NCBI RefSeq assembly: GCF_004337985.1
Contig: NC_043742.1
Location: 1,350,176 to 1,414,175 of the forward strand
DNA: 64,000 bases
Direction: 5' to 3'
Origin: Pyricularia pennisetigena
Lineage: Eukaryota > Ascomycota > Sordariomycetes > Magnaporthales > Pyriculariaceae
Shown: positions 34,901 to 47,471 of the stretch, piece after piece
Layout: the number at the start of each line of letters is the position of its first letter
Numbering within the stretch: the stretch's first letter is position 1
Notes under the pieces: generated by a model
Told to the model about the DNA's origin: nothing
Database searches by the model: none
The model's input: only the letters and a program-made list of their open reading frames with translations
Made by a program: the position numbers and the translations under genes

Positions 34901-35479
34901 TTTAATTCCTTAAAATAGGGAAATAACAAAATATTAATATTAACGTTAATTGTTCCCAAATATTTGGTTTTTTTTTTGCTTTAATACGCCGGGACGTAAA
35001 GATAACCAGGGTTCGAAATATATTAGCGTCGACGATATTACGCGTTTCCGGAATGTAAATTAGGGTAAAAAAATCCGAAATTTAATATAGGAATAATTAA
35101 AAATTTTAATTTAAATATTATATAGGTTTTGTGGACGGAAATAGGATTACGTTAAAAGGTATGGGGATAAAATCCGGTTTTTCCCTATTTTTGGACATTT
35201 GTTTTAGTGAAAAAAATTATTAATTATTTTTAAAAAAACGTGCTGCAGGGTGGGAACGAAAAAACAAGCAGCGTGGTAAATATTCGGAATTAATTGCATT
35301 ATTTTTAGGTCGAAAATCACGCTTTCCAAAGCAGTTATGGACTAAAAAATTTTGGATTTATATATTAAAAAATATTAAAAAAAGCGCGAAATAATATTCC
35401 CCGGAAACCGCGCGTGGGATTAAAAGTTTGGAATTCAATTTTTGCCGGCGGCCGAACCACCGGAAATTTAAACAAAATT
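34901..35479. other. Decayed stretch between divergent relics
   Basis: Lies between the start of the minus-strand DUF3723 relic and the start of the plus-strand kinase relic, so both promoters would have been here. No regulatory motif is readable. Confidence 0.4.
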
Positions 35480-36643
35480 CCAAAATGGATTAATTTTAAC
35501 GCAGGTTAAAAATGGCGAAACGAAATATAGTAAACTAATATTAGGAATTCAAATACCTGTTATTTTTTTAAATAAACGGATAAATATTATTTACGAAAAA
35601 CCACGTAATAGTCGCACGAACGGTGTTACCGGTATATTTTTTAAACAAGGTAAAACCGTATTATTTCGTCCAACGAACGGATTTGAAAAAAATTTGTTTA
35701 AATTTTATTAAAACAAATACCGCGATATTTTCCAATTTAAATATGGAAATAATAACTACATTACGGTGGCGTAAAAAATTAACCTTATACCGGACCGGCT
35801 AACATTAATCGCCGTTAAAAGGTTATATGGGCCCGACGCCAAAGTATAATTAAAATTTATCCAGAAAATCCGATACGATAATTTCCTCGCGTATTATAAG
35901 GCGTTTTTTTTGCAAAATTTATACATTTTTACGTTTAAATTTCTGCTATTATTATTTGCGGAATTCGCAATAAATCCGCTTTTAAATAATATAATTATGG
36001 TTTCAATTTTAGGTCAGATATAATAAATCCACATACTAACGCGTTTAAAACTAAAGCTAAAAATTTGAAAACAGCTTATCGAGGGTTTGGCTTACCTGAA
36101 GGTAAAAGGTTTAAAGCATAGCCAGTTTACCTGCTCCAATATTCCGATAAACATATTTGGCCAGGTAAAAATATGTAAATATTTTAAATGCTTTTAATAA
36201 TTACGCAATTTAAAAATAATCCAAAATCGTACGAAAACTACCAGCCCATATAACGAAAAAGTACAAATATTAGGTCGTTAAATAATATAATAATGGAAAT
36301 AATGCAGGGTTATTGTAAAAATGAAAAACGGGTAAAATTCGACAATTTCGAAAGTTGGCCAAACTCCCTGGCCGTCGAATTTTTTTCGGTAATAACGGGT
36401 ACCAGCAATTTAAATAAATTTTCTCAAATAAGGTTTCGCCCGCTTTATTCTCAAATAGGGTATATATTAAGTTTAACAGTATTCGTTATTCAAATTACCA
36501 TGGGGTTTAATTTGGTTAAAAGGCGTTGTAAATCTGACGTTAATTTGGGCGAAACGAAAAATCGGTTTATATTTTACCAATACCGTTACAAATTAAATAT
36601 TTATTTGTTCGAAATTAGGGAGTTATGCTATAATACCTGGTAA
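35480..36643 (+). pseudogene. Protein kinase-like relic
   Basis: The core reads YDNFLAYYKAFFLQN, LFAEFAINPLL, then QLIEGLAYLKVKGLKHSQF and TCSNIPINIFGQVKICKYF. These match the kinase N-lobe/C-lobe hinge, the helix E segment (GL.YL...GL.H) and the catalytic-loop segment (CSNIL....G.VKI), where the catalytic HRD and DFG are degraded. YNEKVQILG, then in a shifted frame MEIMQGYCKNEKRV and FDNFESWPNSLAVEFFSVIT, match the C-lobe of an expanded fungal kinase group. An N-terminal region from 35480 (LILGIQIPVIFLNKRI) precedes it, with unknown function. The loss of catalytic residues and the stops mean it is inactive. Confidence 0.68.
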
Positions 36644-37419
36644 GGTTAAACCGGCGTACGGTTTGGGATCCCAATAAAAACGATTGCCCGTTTTGTTTTA
36701 ACTGCAGCAAAACAGGGTTTTGCCACCAACGTAACGCGGAGTTTTTGCTGTCGATATTACCGGCCAAAAGTGGAACCTAGGTGATTTATTACCATAAATG
36801 GCCCAAATTTGGGTTTAATTAAGGCCCAAATTCAGGTTTAACGAAAGGTTAAATCAGGGATTAACTAACCAATTTTTTATTAAATTAAATATAAATAATA
36901 TAATTTTTTGGGTGGTTTGTATCGTTCGGCCACCTAAAAAACCAAATTGAAAATGTCGGTAAGGAATAATAACCGAAAAAAGGCAAAAGAAAATTGCCGT
37001 ATAAAACTTTCTAATTATATAAATGGGTTTATTTTTTTTCCCCCGCCCGTTCCGATACGTTCGTATACGCATTAACAAATTGCAAACGAAAGGTTAAAAA
37101 TTATCGTCCAACCAAGCGATATACGTTTTAACCCAGGGAAAAATAACTTTTACCGATGGAAGTTTATATTTGGTAAAAAAGTGATTTTTAAGTTTATATT
37201 TGCGATAAATTTAAGCGACCAATCGACCGGGATTTATTAATTGTTATTTTATATAATGGGAAAAAGGTTTAAAGTTGTGCCAATTTAAAATGCGACCCCA
37301 TTATTTTAATTAGCTATTACGGTATATTTCCTTTATAAACCGGTTACGATAGGAATTAACCTTTTCCTTTTTTATTTGTTTGTAATTTTTACCTATTGGT
37401 AAAAGTTTTACAATTATAA
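36644..37419. other. Decayed stretch, nothing assigned
   Basis: Includes short basic frames on the minus strand at 36854-37078. No family was recognised. Confidence 0.4.
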
Positions 37420-38335
37420 TCGAGGATTTTAATAAGGAAAACGAAAAACTTTGCGCAAAAGTCGACGATTTTGAAACAAAATTAAAAATCGAAAAACGAA
37501 TTAGATTAAATACGGAGGAAAAGAACCGGTAAATTCGGGCCAGTTAGGCGGGATTGCAGTTTTAAATGCAGGAACTTTTGGGTTTTATCGAAAATTTGCG
37601 GGTAAACGTTTCAAATTACTGCCGCGGAATGGATTAAGTTGAATTATTATTAAAAAATTTGAAAAAATGCGGAATAAAAAGCACAGGCCACACTTAAATG
37701 GAAAAAACCAAATAGGAAACGCTGTTGTAAAAAATTATTGCGGGTTACAACTATAAAATCCAATTATACACCAATATTAACACAATTCCGCTTTTAATTA
37801 CGTCGTAAAATCCCCGTTTTTATATAAACCAAACCTTTTTTTCAAATTCAAAATTGCAAAAAAGTTACCCATATTACCTACCCCGTTATTTATATAATTT
37901 AATAATATTTCCACGGTTTTTTGCGCGTTTTCCTTAATTGGTCGATTATATTTTAAACCACCAAAATTAACGGTATAGGAAAAAAAGTCCGATAATTGAA
38001 ACACGTTGTGGTAATTGGTCCAATTTTATAATGGTTCGGGCGATATAATAAAGGAGCTGGTAAGCGGTAATTGTGGGCCTGGTGAATCTATTGGCGGTAC
38101 CTGATAAAAGCCGGAATTTAGCCTTTTTGGTCCACAACGTTTATTGGTTATATGGTGTGGCGTTTGGGTTTGCTTGCGCTCGAAATCGTCGAAATTAAAG
38201 CGTTTTAATAGTTTTAATTTGTTTTATATGGATACAAATCCGCCGTCGGAAATAGCTGGACAGGATATTGGTAAAACGGTGTTTATCGGGGTATTTATAA
38301 ATGGCAAAATTAAATGTTTAAATTAATAATTAAAC
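37420..38335 (+). pseudogene. Coiled-coil-containing coding relic, family unknown
   Basis: From 37420 a frame reads EDFNKENEKLCAKVDDFETK then LKIEKRIRLNTEEKNR, heptad-like and charged, followed by MQELLGFIENLRVNVSNY. Further right, 38144-38326 is open and reads YMDTNPPSEIAGQDIGKTVF, IGVFINGKI, a balanced protein-like segment. Whether the two belong together is unclear. No domain was recognised. Confidence 0.35.
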
Positions 38336-41300
38336 GAAAATCCGGTTTTTGATTTTTTTATACAAATCGTTTTCGGAAAAGCTGTTATTTTTGCAAATCC
38401 GGTTGTTATTTTAAATCGAGGCAGCTGGCGAACCCCGCAAGTAATTTTGCGGCGATATTGGCGATATTTTACGTTAAAGGACGTATGGCGTAAAGGTTTG
38501 GAAATAAAGGATACCGAAACGATATTTTCGTTTAAAAACCTTTATCCAGTTTAAAAATAGGACTCGTTTTGCAAATTATTTCGATATTTCCGGGTTATTT
38601 TCGCAAATTTGCCCAATTTTTTTTCGAATTTATTTAGCAAAAATAACGGAAAGGCGTTAATTAATCCAGGAAATTAATATTTTTTCGATATTAGCCTCGG
38701 AAAGCTCCGAAAGCTTATTTACAACCAAAATTTTATTTTTTTCGGATAAAATTTTGGAAATGGTGTTAAAGGTTTTTGGTCAAATTAGCAGATTTGCTAA
38801 ACAATATAAAAATAAAAGTATATTTTAATTTTAAACTGTGTTTGGAACCGCGCAATACCAAACAAAACATTGGTAAATATTTACTTTTTATTTATTTTGA
38901 ACCGGGTCGCTATTTCGACCTGTTTTAAACTCCTGTTTTCGCTGTAAAAATTACAAATTTTTCGTTTAAGCTTGTTCGATATTTTAACCCGTAGTTATGG
39001 TTTTAACGTATTACGTCCTCCGATTGGCCGCGTTGCAATTGGCGTAACTACGGTTAATAAAATTTGGGTGTTTTAATTGGACGGGAAACTGGGACTTTTT
39101 GCGCCGTTAAACCAGATTAAACTGGTATCGAGCGAAGCCAATTGCGGATACCCTGCGCAAAATTAATTTTGGTGCTGCTGTGGTTACACGTTTGGAAATA
39201 TATACGGGCTCGTGTTATTATATTGCGTTAATATAATCTGTTTATAATATACGTTTATATAGCAATTATAACTATTGCTGCTGTCGGAGCCCGCGTGGCC
39301 TCCGGCAGTGTTTATATTCATATTTTTTCGCTAAAAATCGGCGCGAAACACCTTGTAAAATGCGAAATTACTGCCAATAAAGTCCGTACCTTAAAAATTA
39401 GGTTTTATGTTATTTAAATGCAGGTATAAAACCGATTATTGGCAAAATTTAAATAAATTGAAACAATATTCGTAACAATTTGTAAAAAATCCGAATCGGC
39501 AAATATTTATTCCAAAAAATTTAACCAAATTATATTTAATCGTTTTACAAAATTTACTATGGTAATCGAACGGTAAAGGGTAATATAGTATATAATAACG
39601 AATTTATCGCGAAAAACCGCGAAAAAAACCTTTGGAACTATGTTTTTCCAATAACAATATAAATAATCGCAATATAACTTTTTGGATGGTATTTCGTCCC
39701 TGGAATCGTTGCTGTTAACGTTGTTGGTGCTATTAATATTATTTGGAAAAAATACGATTCCACCCAGTGGGGTTTAATTTTAAGCGGAATACCCCACCGG
39801 GTCCGTTTTAAATGTAAATAACCAAGGGAGCAAATAGGGGACAAAAAAAACGCGAACCGCCAAATCCTCCAAATTTTAACATTTACCCAAAAATTCACTA
39901 TTTTGCACCAGTATATTTTAATATAGAGATAAAATAAAATATAATTATACCTTTATTATATAAGCTCGAAATTTGTTAATATTTAATGGATTTTTCCGGT
40001 TAATTGGATAAATTTTGCAATAAAAGGAGCCGGGATAGGATGAAAACGGCCACCAAAATAAGAGGAAGGGGATATAATAGAATTATTGGTCGAATACTAA
40101 ATTTTATACCGATTTGGGATCCGAAAATGATTTCGCGGAACCGTTTTTAACGGTCCACATGAAAACGGCCATGGCTAATAAAAATAATACCTTATAATAC
40201 GGTTAAAATCTTTAAACCTTATTTGGAATATTGGGTATTCGCACCCGTCACCTTTTCGGTAAAATAAATAACAATGGATTGGGAGACCGAACGAATTTGA
40301 ATTGGCCAGGGGATGGTTTAATAGGGCGAATAATATAATTTTTGGACCTTTATAAATAATTAAAGCTGTATAAATCCCATAATTCCAAAGTACGTATGTA
40401 TTGTTTCCCGTAATTTCCCCATAACGAGGAGCTATGTTGTGAGCACAGGTATTTTAGCGGTCGGCGCGCGCGGAGTTAATAAATATAAAAAGTTTTCAAA
40501 TATTTAAACCGATTTCGAATATACCCCGTAGGATAAATTTAAAAATGGGCCTGCATACCAAATGTTAAAGGAAAACAGCCCCAGGATTTTACCGTTAGCG
40601 GTATACGGGGGTTTTACATTGCAATATTATCCAGGCGATATATGAAACATTTCGACGATATAATATTAAATCCCGCGTATATATATAACCAAAATAAAGA
40701 TAACGAAATATTGGCGATATAATAAGCAATATTAGGTAGGATGGCGTCGCAAATGTTAAACCCATAACCTTGGACGTGTTTTATTTTTATAATAATATTA
40801 AACTGTTTAATATTAATAACGTTAATTTTGGTAATTTAAACCAAAATTTCGGGATTATAATAAAATTGGTAATAAGAAATAATAAAAAGTCGAACGGTGA
40901 TACCGACAAAATTATTGCGATTGGAAAAAAGAAAAAATATTAGCAATATATTTTAAAATAATGGGGTTTTAGCGCTATTGTATCCGTTGAAATGCTACTC
41001 CGTCGTAAGGAAAACCAGGGATGGAGCTTTACCAAGGTGGTAATAAAAACTAAAACCCCGGGTCCAGTAAAAGGACGTTGCGACCCTCGAATTTGCCATT
41101 TTTCAAATGCGCAATTGGTGTTTATACGCCTGGAATATAAGGCCGAAAAGCCGAATTGAGGTTATTAACCGAAGGATAATGGGGCCCGTACATTTACCAG
41201 GTTTTATAAAAAGTATACCCTGCAAAAATACCGAATTAGGAACCGGAAGTGCAATTTAAAACAGCATTATTATATTATTATTTTTGTATAGTACCAGCAT

Positions 41301-41799
41301 CGACCAAAAAAAGGAAAAAGGCGGCTATTACAAAAAAAATCGCCAAAAACCAAATTTGGACCGTTTATGCGGAATCTAATTGCGTGGGCGAATAGGCGTA
41401 GGCGATAAAAACCCCGTTTTAACTGGTAACTTTTAGGATGTGGATGTAAATATAGGGAAAAAGGAATATTTATTATAAAAGTCGAGTCCGACGCCGTTAC
41501 CGTCGCCAACTCCTAGGTTAAAATAATGGTTAATTTATTTTACTAATATTATTAGTCGCATAATATTACAAGATTTTAAAAATTATAGTAACCGCGCCTT
41601 AAAACCACGTATTAAGCGGCGTAATTGTTTCGAATAAAAATAACTCGGTAATTACCACCTCACCATTTCCCAAACGTCCCTAAACCGATTTGCTTACGGA
41701 TTGGGAAAACGTAAGATTAATATATTATTAAATGCCCAATTATAATTATTTTAACTATTATTTTTATCGCGCATTGCAAATAATTGAATCCGCCCGCCA
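38336..41799. other. Long decayed stretch, no assigned gene
   Basis: Scattered plus-strand protein-like segments occur, for example near 40640 (HFDDIILNPAYIYNQNKDN) and 41000-41200. A minus-strand frame at 39638-39898 is Trp/Pro-containing and partly hydrophobic. A G/C-richer short palindromic patch, GGAGCCCGCGTGGCCTCC, lies near 39288-39305. I could not link any of these to a family. Confidence 0.4.
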
Positions 41800-42330
41800 A
41801 ATAAATGTGAAAAAAAAGCGGATTTACCAGTAGGAGCGTGTGGAAATTTAGGTATTGTTTTACAAAATGCACGATTTATAGGAAAAATAAAAGGAATTTA
41901 TATCGGATTATACTAAAACCATTAAAAACCAGGAAAAAATAATAAAAATTAATTAAAGTTTGGAATTTTAATTCGAAAAAGCCGAAATGAACCAAATTGC
42001 GTGGGAGCAGCAGTATTGTTAATTTATTAAAAATGCGGATTTAAACAGAGTTTAAATCGAGGGATTGGAACATATGGTCGAATAATAAACGCGAAATTTG
42101 CTGGTTTTGAAAAAGGATAACGAAAAAGTCATGTCGACGTTTTTAAAATATTACCTTAACTTTTTGGAGGACGGTAGCAATTTTTTTTAAATTTTGGAGA
42201 ACGAAAACGAAAACGGTAAAAAAAAAGACGGCGGCCATCCAATTAAATAAAAATAGGCGAAAGTTTTACTATTAAAATAGGGATAAAGGTTATAGTTTTC
42301 GAATTTAATTTGTATAATAACCTTCGTCGT
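41800..42330 (+). pseudogene. Coiled-coil-like relic, family unknown
   Basis: Charged helical coding reads SDYTKTIKNQEKIIKIN, FEKAEMNQIAWEQQYC, then NADLNRV.IEGLEHMVE and LLVLKKDNEKVMSTFLKYY, ending in an acidic Glu/Asn-rich segment. Heptad spacing is visible. Internal stops are TAA/TAG. It could be a structural or centromere-type protein; no specific match. Confidence 0.35.
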
Positions 42331-42866
42331 GTGCGGCCTTTATTAACAGGAAATTATAAATACGAAAATGCTAATTTTTAATAAGGAAAATATAATATAA
42401 ATGGGGACGGGTATTTGATTAATAATTAAGGCAAATTAATATGGGAGTTCGAATTTTGGAATTATTACCGGCCTGGACACGGTTTTTCGTTTTATTTCGA
42501 TTCCAAATATATTTTATTTACTTTCCTACCCAAAATGGAGTTTTGGTATACGATAAAATTTAGGAATTTAATATTATATTAAATTTAATATTATGTTAAA
42601 TTTAAATTATATTAAATATAAAAATGTGGCGCTTTTGCGCTCCTGTTTGGTAGTGTGACGTTTCCACGAAAAATGGTTTAACCGATTTTGGTACGGGCAA
42701 ATTAAAAACGGGATAAAAGGCGGAGTAATTATATAAACCTTTTATTTTAAATCCAATAAAAAAATTATATTATTAACCCGTTTTTATTTTTAATTAGGCC
42801 CCGGCCCATTAATTATCCTATTTAATTTAGCCATATTAACGACATATATCGTACAAAAAAGTTAGA
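42331..42866. other. Decayed stretch with a short tandem repeat
   Basis: No gene recognised. Holds the 17-bp tandem repeat at 42567-42616 (separate entry). Confidence 0.5.
42567..42616. repeat. Three-copy 17-bp AT-only near-palindromic tandem repeat
   Basis: TTTAATATTATATTAAA, then TTTAATATTATGTTAAA, then TTTAAATTATATTAAA. Each unit is close to palindromic (TTTAATAT / ATATTAAA). It resembles a minisatellite sharpened by AT bias. Confidence 0.85.
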
Positions 42867-42867
42867 A

Positions 42868-43469
42868 ATGCGTTTTATTACGGCGTTTCCGTTAACCGTT
42901 TCGCTTTTTGCTCCCTATACGGTGGTAAAAATGCGATTAAACGTAACGGCGATCGGTATATAAAATAACGTTTCCACGATTAAATATTGGGAAATAAATT
43001 CGCCTATCGACGCTAAAAGCAATTTAAATTTAGGGAACGTACAAAATATTATTTGGAGCGTTATTCCGCCAGGAAAGTCCCAAAGGCCGTATAATATATT
43101 ATATAATTTATAAGGTCGGGCAAAAAATAAAAAACCGTATTTTAGTTTTATTAACCATTTAATAGGTAGTTATTCCTATTAAAAGGAATATTTTATTTTA
43201 CGTTTCCCGGTAACGATTCGACAAACGCCTACTTAACGGCTGGGGAATTCGGTTTTTTGTTCGCGGTAAATACGGTAAACGTAAGCGTTACCGGCCATGT
43301 TAGCGCGTTATTGGGTAATACCGAAACTGTTTTTGCGCGGATAGCGACGGAAGGTGGAATGTTTCCCAATTATAAAAAAGTGTATATGGGCGTATATAAT
43401 ATAATTGAAATGGTAAATTGGAGGAAGTTGGGCTGGAATAAGGACAAAACCTGGAAAATGGTAGGTTAA
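42868..43469 (+). pseudogene. Small secreted-type protein relic, family unknown
   Basis: An ATG at 42868 starts MRFITAFPLTVSLFAP, a good signal-peptide-like opening. The frame then reads VSTIKYWEINSPIDAKSNL and NLGNVQNIIWSVIPPGKSQ. After a frame change the sequence continues as FPGNDSTNAYLTAGEFGFLF, VNTVNVSVTGHVSALLGN and MVNWRKLGWNKDKTWKMVG before a TAA at about 43467. This gives about 200 codons with a beta-rich, Asn/Thr-containing composition typical of secreted fungal proteins. The frame change may mark an intron or an indel. No known domain. Confidence 0.45.
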
Positions 43470-43969
43470 AGGTAATTTGGATGTTTCCAAATTCGTATTT
43501 ATAACCAAATAATACCGTTATGGTTCGGAAAACCAGGTAATAAAAGTTTATTATATACGTTTAAAAATAATACCATACGTATTGTGCCAAATTAGGCATA
43601 TTAATATTATAAAAATTGGTGGATTTAATAGCCCAAGGTGTTTGTGTTAAATTTGTCAGTTCCTAAGGTCCCAAAATTTGGCCAGGTTAAAAATTTAACT
43701 ATATTGCAAAACTTGGTTGCAATTTCACCCTGCGTATTTGCTATAAAACGGAGTTTTCGCGCCCAAAATAAGAAATTAATCCGATTAACAAAACCTGGTT
43801 TTTTAATAATGCTCCGTAATCTTTATTTTATTATTCGTTTTATTCCTTTTTTTTTGCAAAAAAAATTATCGTTTACTTTTAAAACGAACATATTTTACGT
43901 TTTTATTTTGTACATTTTTTTGGTCGATTATTGGCAGCTACCAGCGTTAACCACCTAACCATATCAACT

Positions 43970-44617
43970 AATTATTGCAAAAATTTAAAATCTTTAGATC
44001 CGAATAATGATGCTCCAAACGCTATAGCCCTGCGGGCCTCCGTAAACAACCTTATTATATAGGAAACGATTAAATATTTCGTTGTAAGGACAAACGAGGT
44101 AATCGTTTATAAAAATAACAAAAAAATAAATATACTTATTAAATCCAGCATATCGGATTTCGAAAGGTTTATTACCAATTTGGTTTAATATCCCAAAATC
44201 CGAACTGCAACATTAATATCTTTTTTAATTTATTTAAGTCGGTTAAAAGTCCGCCTCCAAAACTGTATTGGTTATCCAAATACTCCATATAGACTTTTTT
44301 TGGCAAACCTAATACTAATAACCAAATATTTAAACGATAAATCGCCCTGGAACAAAAAATGGGCCAAATACGCATTCTTACGTGCAATGAACGTAAACGG
44401 TGATAATTTAGGTTATAATTTCCATTTTAGTATTGCAAAAGTAAACGAAATGGAAAGACAGCTTTTGGATCTGCTATTTTGGGATTTGAAAATTGAAAAC
44501 AGTAATTTATATTACGAATTGGAAATATTCCTAAAACCAATACGTTTTGGGATTTCCGAAAAAACTATAAAAAAGGGGAGGTTAACAAGGAGCGACTATG
44601 TTTTAAAAAAATGTTAA
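43970..44617 (+). pseudogene. Cyclin (PHO80/PCL-like cyclin box) relic
   Basis: Near 44190-44350 the sequence reads PKIRTATLISFLIYLSRLKV, then IGYPNTPYRLFLANLILITK and YLNDKSPWNKKWAKYAFL, the cyclin-box helices in which the family has R..LA.LIL..KYL.D....N..WAK. FSIAKVNEMERQLLDLLFWD follows, matching the conserved EVN.+E...L..LD.. segment. Upstream, NEVIVYKNNKK and SISDFERFITNLV fit the helix before the box. PCL-type cyclins partner cyclin-dependent kinases such as Pho85. Downstream of 44617 the frame is lost; the low-complexity C-terminus of such proteins would not be recognisable. Confidence 0.8.
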
Positions 44618-47471
44618 ATAAATGGTGGATTTATGGGCGAAGCAATATTACAATACCTTTAAATTGCCGGATTACCTTTGGAAAACTTTTTATTATATAA
44701 ATTATTTGTGCATTTTTGGATTATAAATTGGGGATTGTTTATTTAATATAATTGGGGGATATTTTATGTTTTAAAAAGCAGTTTTTATCCGTTATTTATT
44801 TTACGAATTAAAAATAACGGTCGCAAAAAAAAAGGCAAATATTAAACCGCTTCCATAAAACACCAAACACCAAATATTGGTAAATATAAACCTTAATATG
44901 GGGTTATAATAATAATACCATTTTGGTTTACGGCGAATAAATATTATATAATAATATAGTAACGCTATTTAATCTCGCGCAAAACTAGTTTTTCGTGCTA
45001 AATTCTGCTAAAAGGGAGGATTACAGGTTTTTGTTCTTTATATCCTTTCGTTAAATTTTTTAAATTCGATTAAAGCTGATTGCAAAGTTTCCATTGTTTT
45101 GGTAGTTTTACGCAGCAAAAATATACCTATTTCGTTTTTTTTTTGCTAAAACTTCAACTGTTACCGTAATTGTAAATTTTTAAAAATTTTTCGTTTTACA
45201 GTTTCGGAAATATCGGTTAAAGATCCCGGAACGTTGTTGGAATATGCCTTTTCGATTCCAGCATCGGAATTAACCTAATTAAGGAAATCGATCCGCGGTT
45301 TTTTCGCGTTTGGTAGCGAAATATTGCCATATAAGTTTTCGCGTTTCAAAATCTTATTTAAATATTTTATACCATTTTTGGCTCCGGTATTTTGTTTTTT
45401 AACGTCCGGAATATTATGGTTAAAATTTTGTCGGTTTTTGCGCTTAAATATGGGTATTATATATTTTATCTGGGTAAAAATAAGAAATACCGTATTTGGT
45501 TATTACCAGGGTTTAAATCCGCATTTAAATAAATTTTAATTAATTTTAAATCCGGGTTATATACATTAGTGCGCGATATTGGACGATGGAAGTCTGTTTA
45601 ACATGGCGTACAAAAACGCAGCCCTAAACGGAAAACGTACTGTTTGTAAAAATATATGTATTGTAGAAAATATAGAATTTTAAATTTACCAATTGGCCAA
45701 TGCAATATAGGATAATTTTGGGAAATCCAATTTTAGCACCTGAATATGTTAGGACATGTTTAGGTCCGTGGACCAGTTTTTAAACAGATTTTTACCTTAA
45801 TTGGGGACGTTTTTTGGCTCCCATTTAGCAATCCTCTTCTTTTTAAACTATAAAAATTAACAATTTTAACGCCATAATAAAATAAATTTCCAAATCAACC
45901 CTTTCGGCTATCTTCTTTTATATATTATATTAGCTGTCGCTCCCATTAAAAGCCGCCTCCTAATACAATAGCCGATTAATAGGAGAATGACCGAAATGGA
46001 CACCTTGGGAAATATGCACGATGGAAATAATAAAAAATATATAAAAATAGATAAAGAATTTACCGAATACTTCGGAAAAAATATTACCAAAGGTTTCGAG
46101 GCCGAAAAGCCTGATGTTGCGGGCGCAAAATCAGGGATAAGGTAAAACTTAAACGAAATTAATTAAAACCCATTTCCGACTATTAAAAAAAACCCAATAT
46201 TTGTTGGAAAAAAAAAACCGGTATCGAAAAGCCACCTCCAAACGAAAAGTTATTACGTGTTTTTTCCGGATTCCATTCGGATAAGAGCCTCAAAATTTAG
46301 GGTGGTATAATGGCAAACGTATTGGGTTTATTAAACGGAAAAATTGAAAATATTTTTACCTTTCACCGCGATGGGGAAACCATATATCGACATATATTCG
46401 AATTGGCGGAACAAGGGTGAAAAACACAAAAATACGAAGCGTTATATAATTGCAGCTAATGGGGTTATTTGGAAATTTATTAAAATCGCGATTTCCTCGG
46501 GTAATGTAAAAACTATTAAAAATATGGTTGAAAAATGGACGCGAATTATTATTGATAATTTTGTTAAATGGTTTTTCGATAATAAAGAAACAAATTGTTA
46601 CAAAACGCAAATTGTGGCCAACGGTTAATAACGGCTAATATCGCGCGTCAAAATACCAACTTATTTTGCCATTTTACGTTAATATTATTATTCGGTTTAT
46701 TCAAATATTTAAGCCCCCGTTACCTTGGGGTAAACCTTATTTTTTTGCTAAACAATCGTCGTCTCGTTTTATATTCCGCCTTAGGTTTCGCAAATAGCCC
46801 GCTGGATTATTTTCTTTACTAATACCGTTTATTTTTTATATTTTAACATTATTCGCATTACGTTTAACGTATAGATCCATCCACCTAATCCCTTTAATAA
46901 GGTTATTTTTTAAATAGTAAAAAATAATATGTTTTTTGCGAATCATTTGTTTAAGAAAAAAATACACAAAAAAAAACGTATTTTGTCCGTAATGTAAAAA
47001 ATGCGGTTACGGGGCGGAATAATTGTTGGCTTCGGGCCAGGCCCAATTTTGGGCCATATTAATAAAAGACCGCCACATAAACGGTAAACCAACGGCCTGT
47101 GTAAGCTAATAAAATGGATTAAAAAAGGAATTCCCAAATTTGGGAATATAAAACCGAATTTGGGATTGTTTAAATTTAATGCGAATTTGCAATTTTTTAC
47201 CCCATAATTTTCAGGATTATATTTAGGTCGGAAAAGGACCAATTGTTTAATTAATTTGTATATATTTGGTTAAAAGCTGTTTTAAACCAATTTGGACGTA
47301 TGGCCTGCGCTATTAATCCAACTCCGTGGCAATTTTGTTACCGAAGATTTGGCCATTATAAAATTCCATAAAAAACTTGCAGCGTTAATTTTTCCTTAAA
47401 AAGTTAATTGTTATTATAAACTTTTATTTAACTTTGTTTCGGTTTATAAACCAACTAATAGCAGCGATAAT
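44618..47471. other. Decayed stretch, no assigned gene
   Basis: Short plus-strand coding-like frames occur at 45324-45539 and 46000-46628 (for example NVLGLLNGKIENIFTFHRDG and KTIKNMVEKWTRIII). A minus-strand frame at 46943-47242 is partly hydrophobic. No family was recognised. Confidence 0.4.

Noticed and set aside
46943..47242. C-terminal part of an amino-acid permease on the minus strand
   Set aside because: A loose resemblance in hydrophobic spacing could not be backed by any conserved motif.
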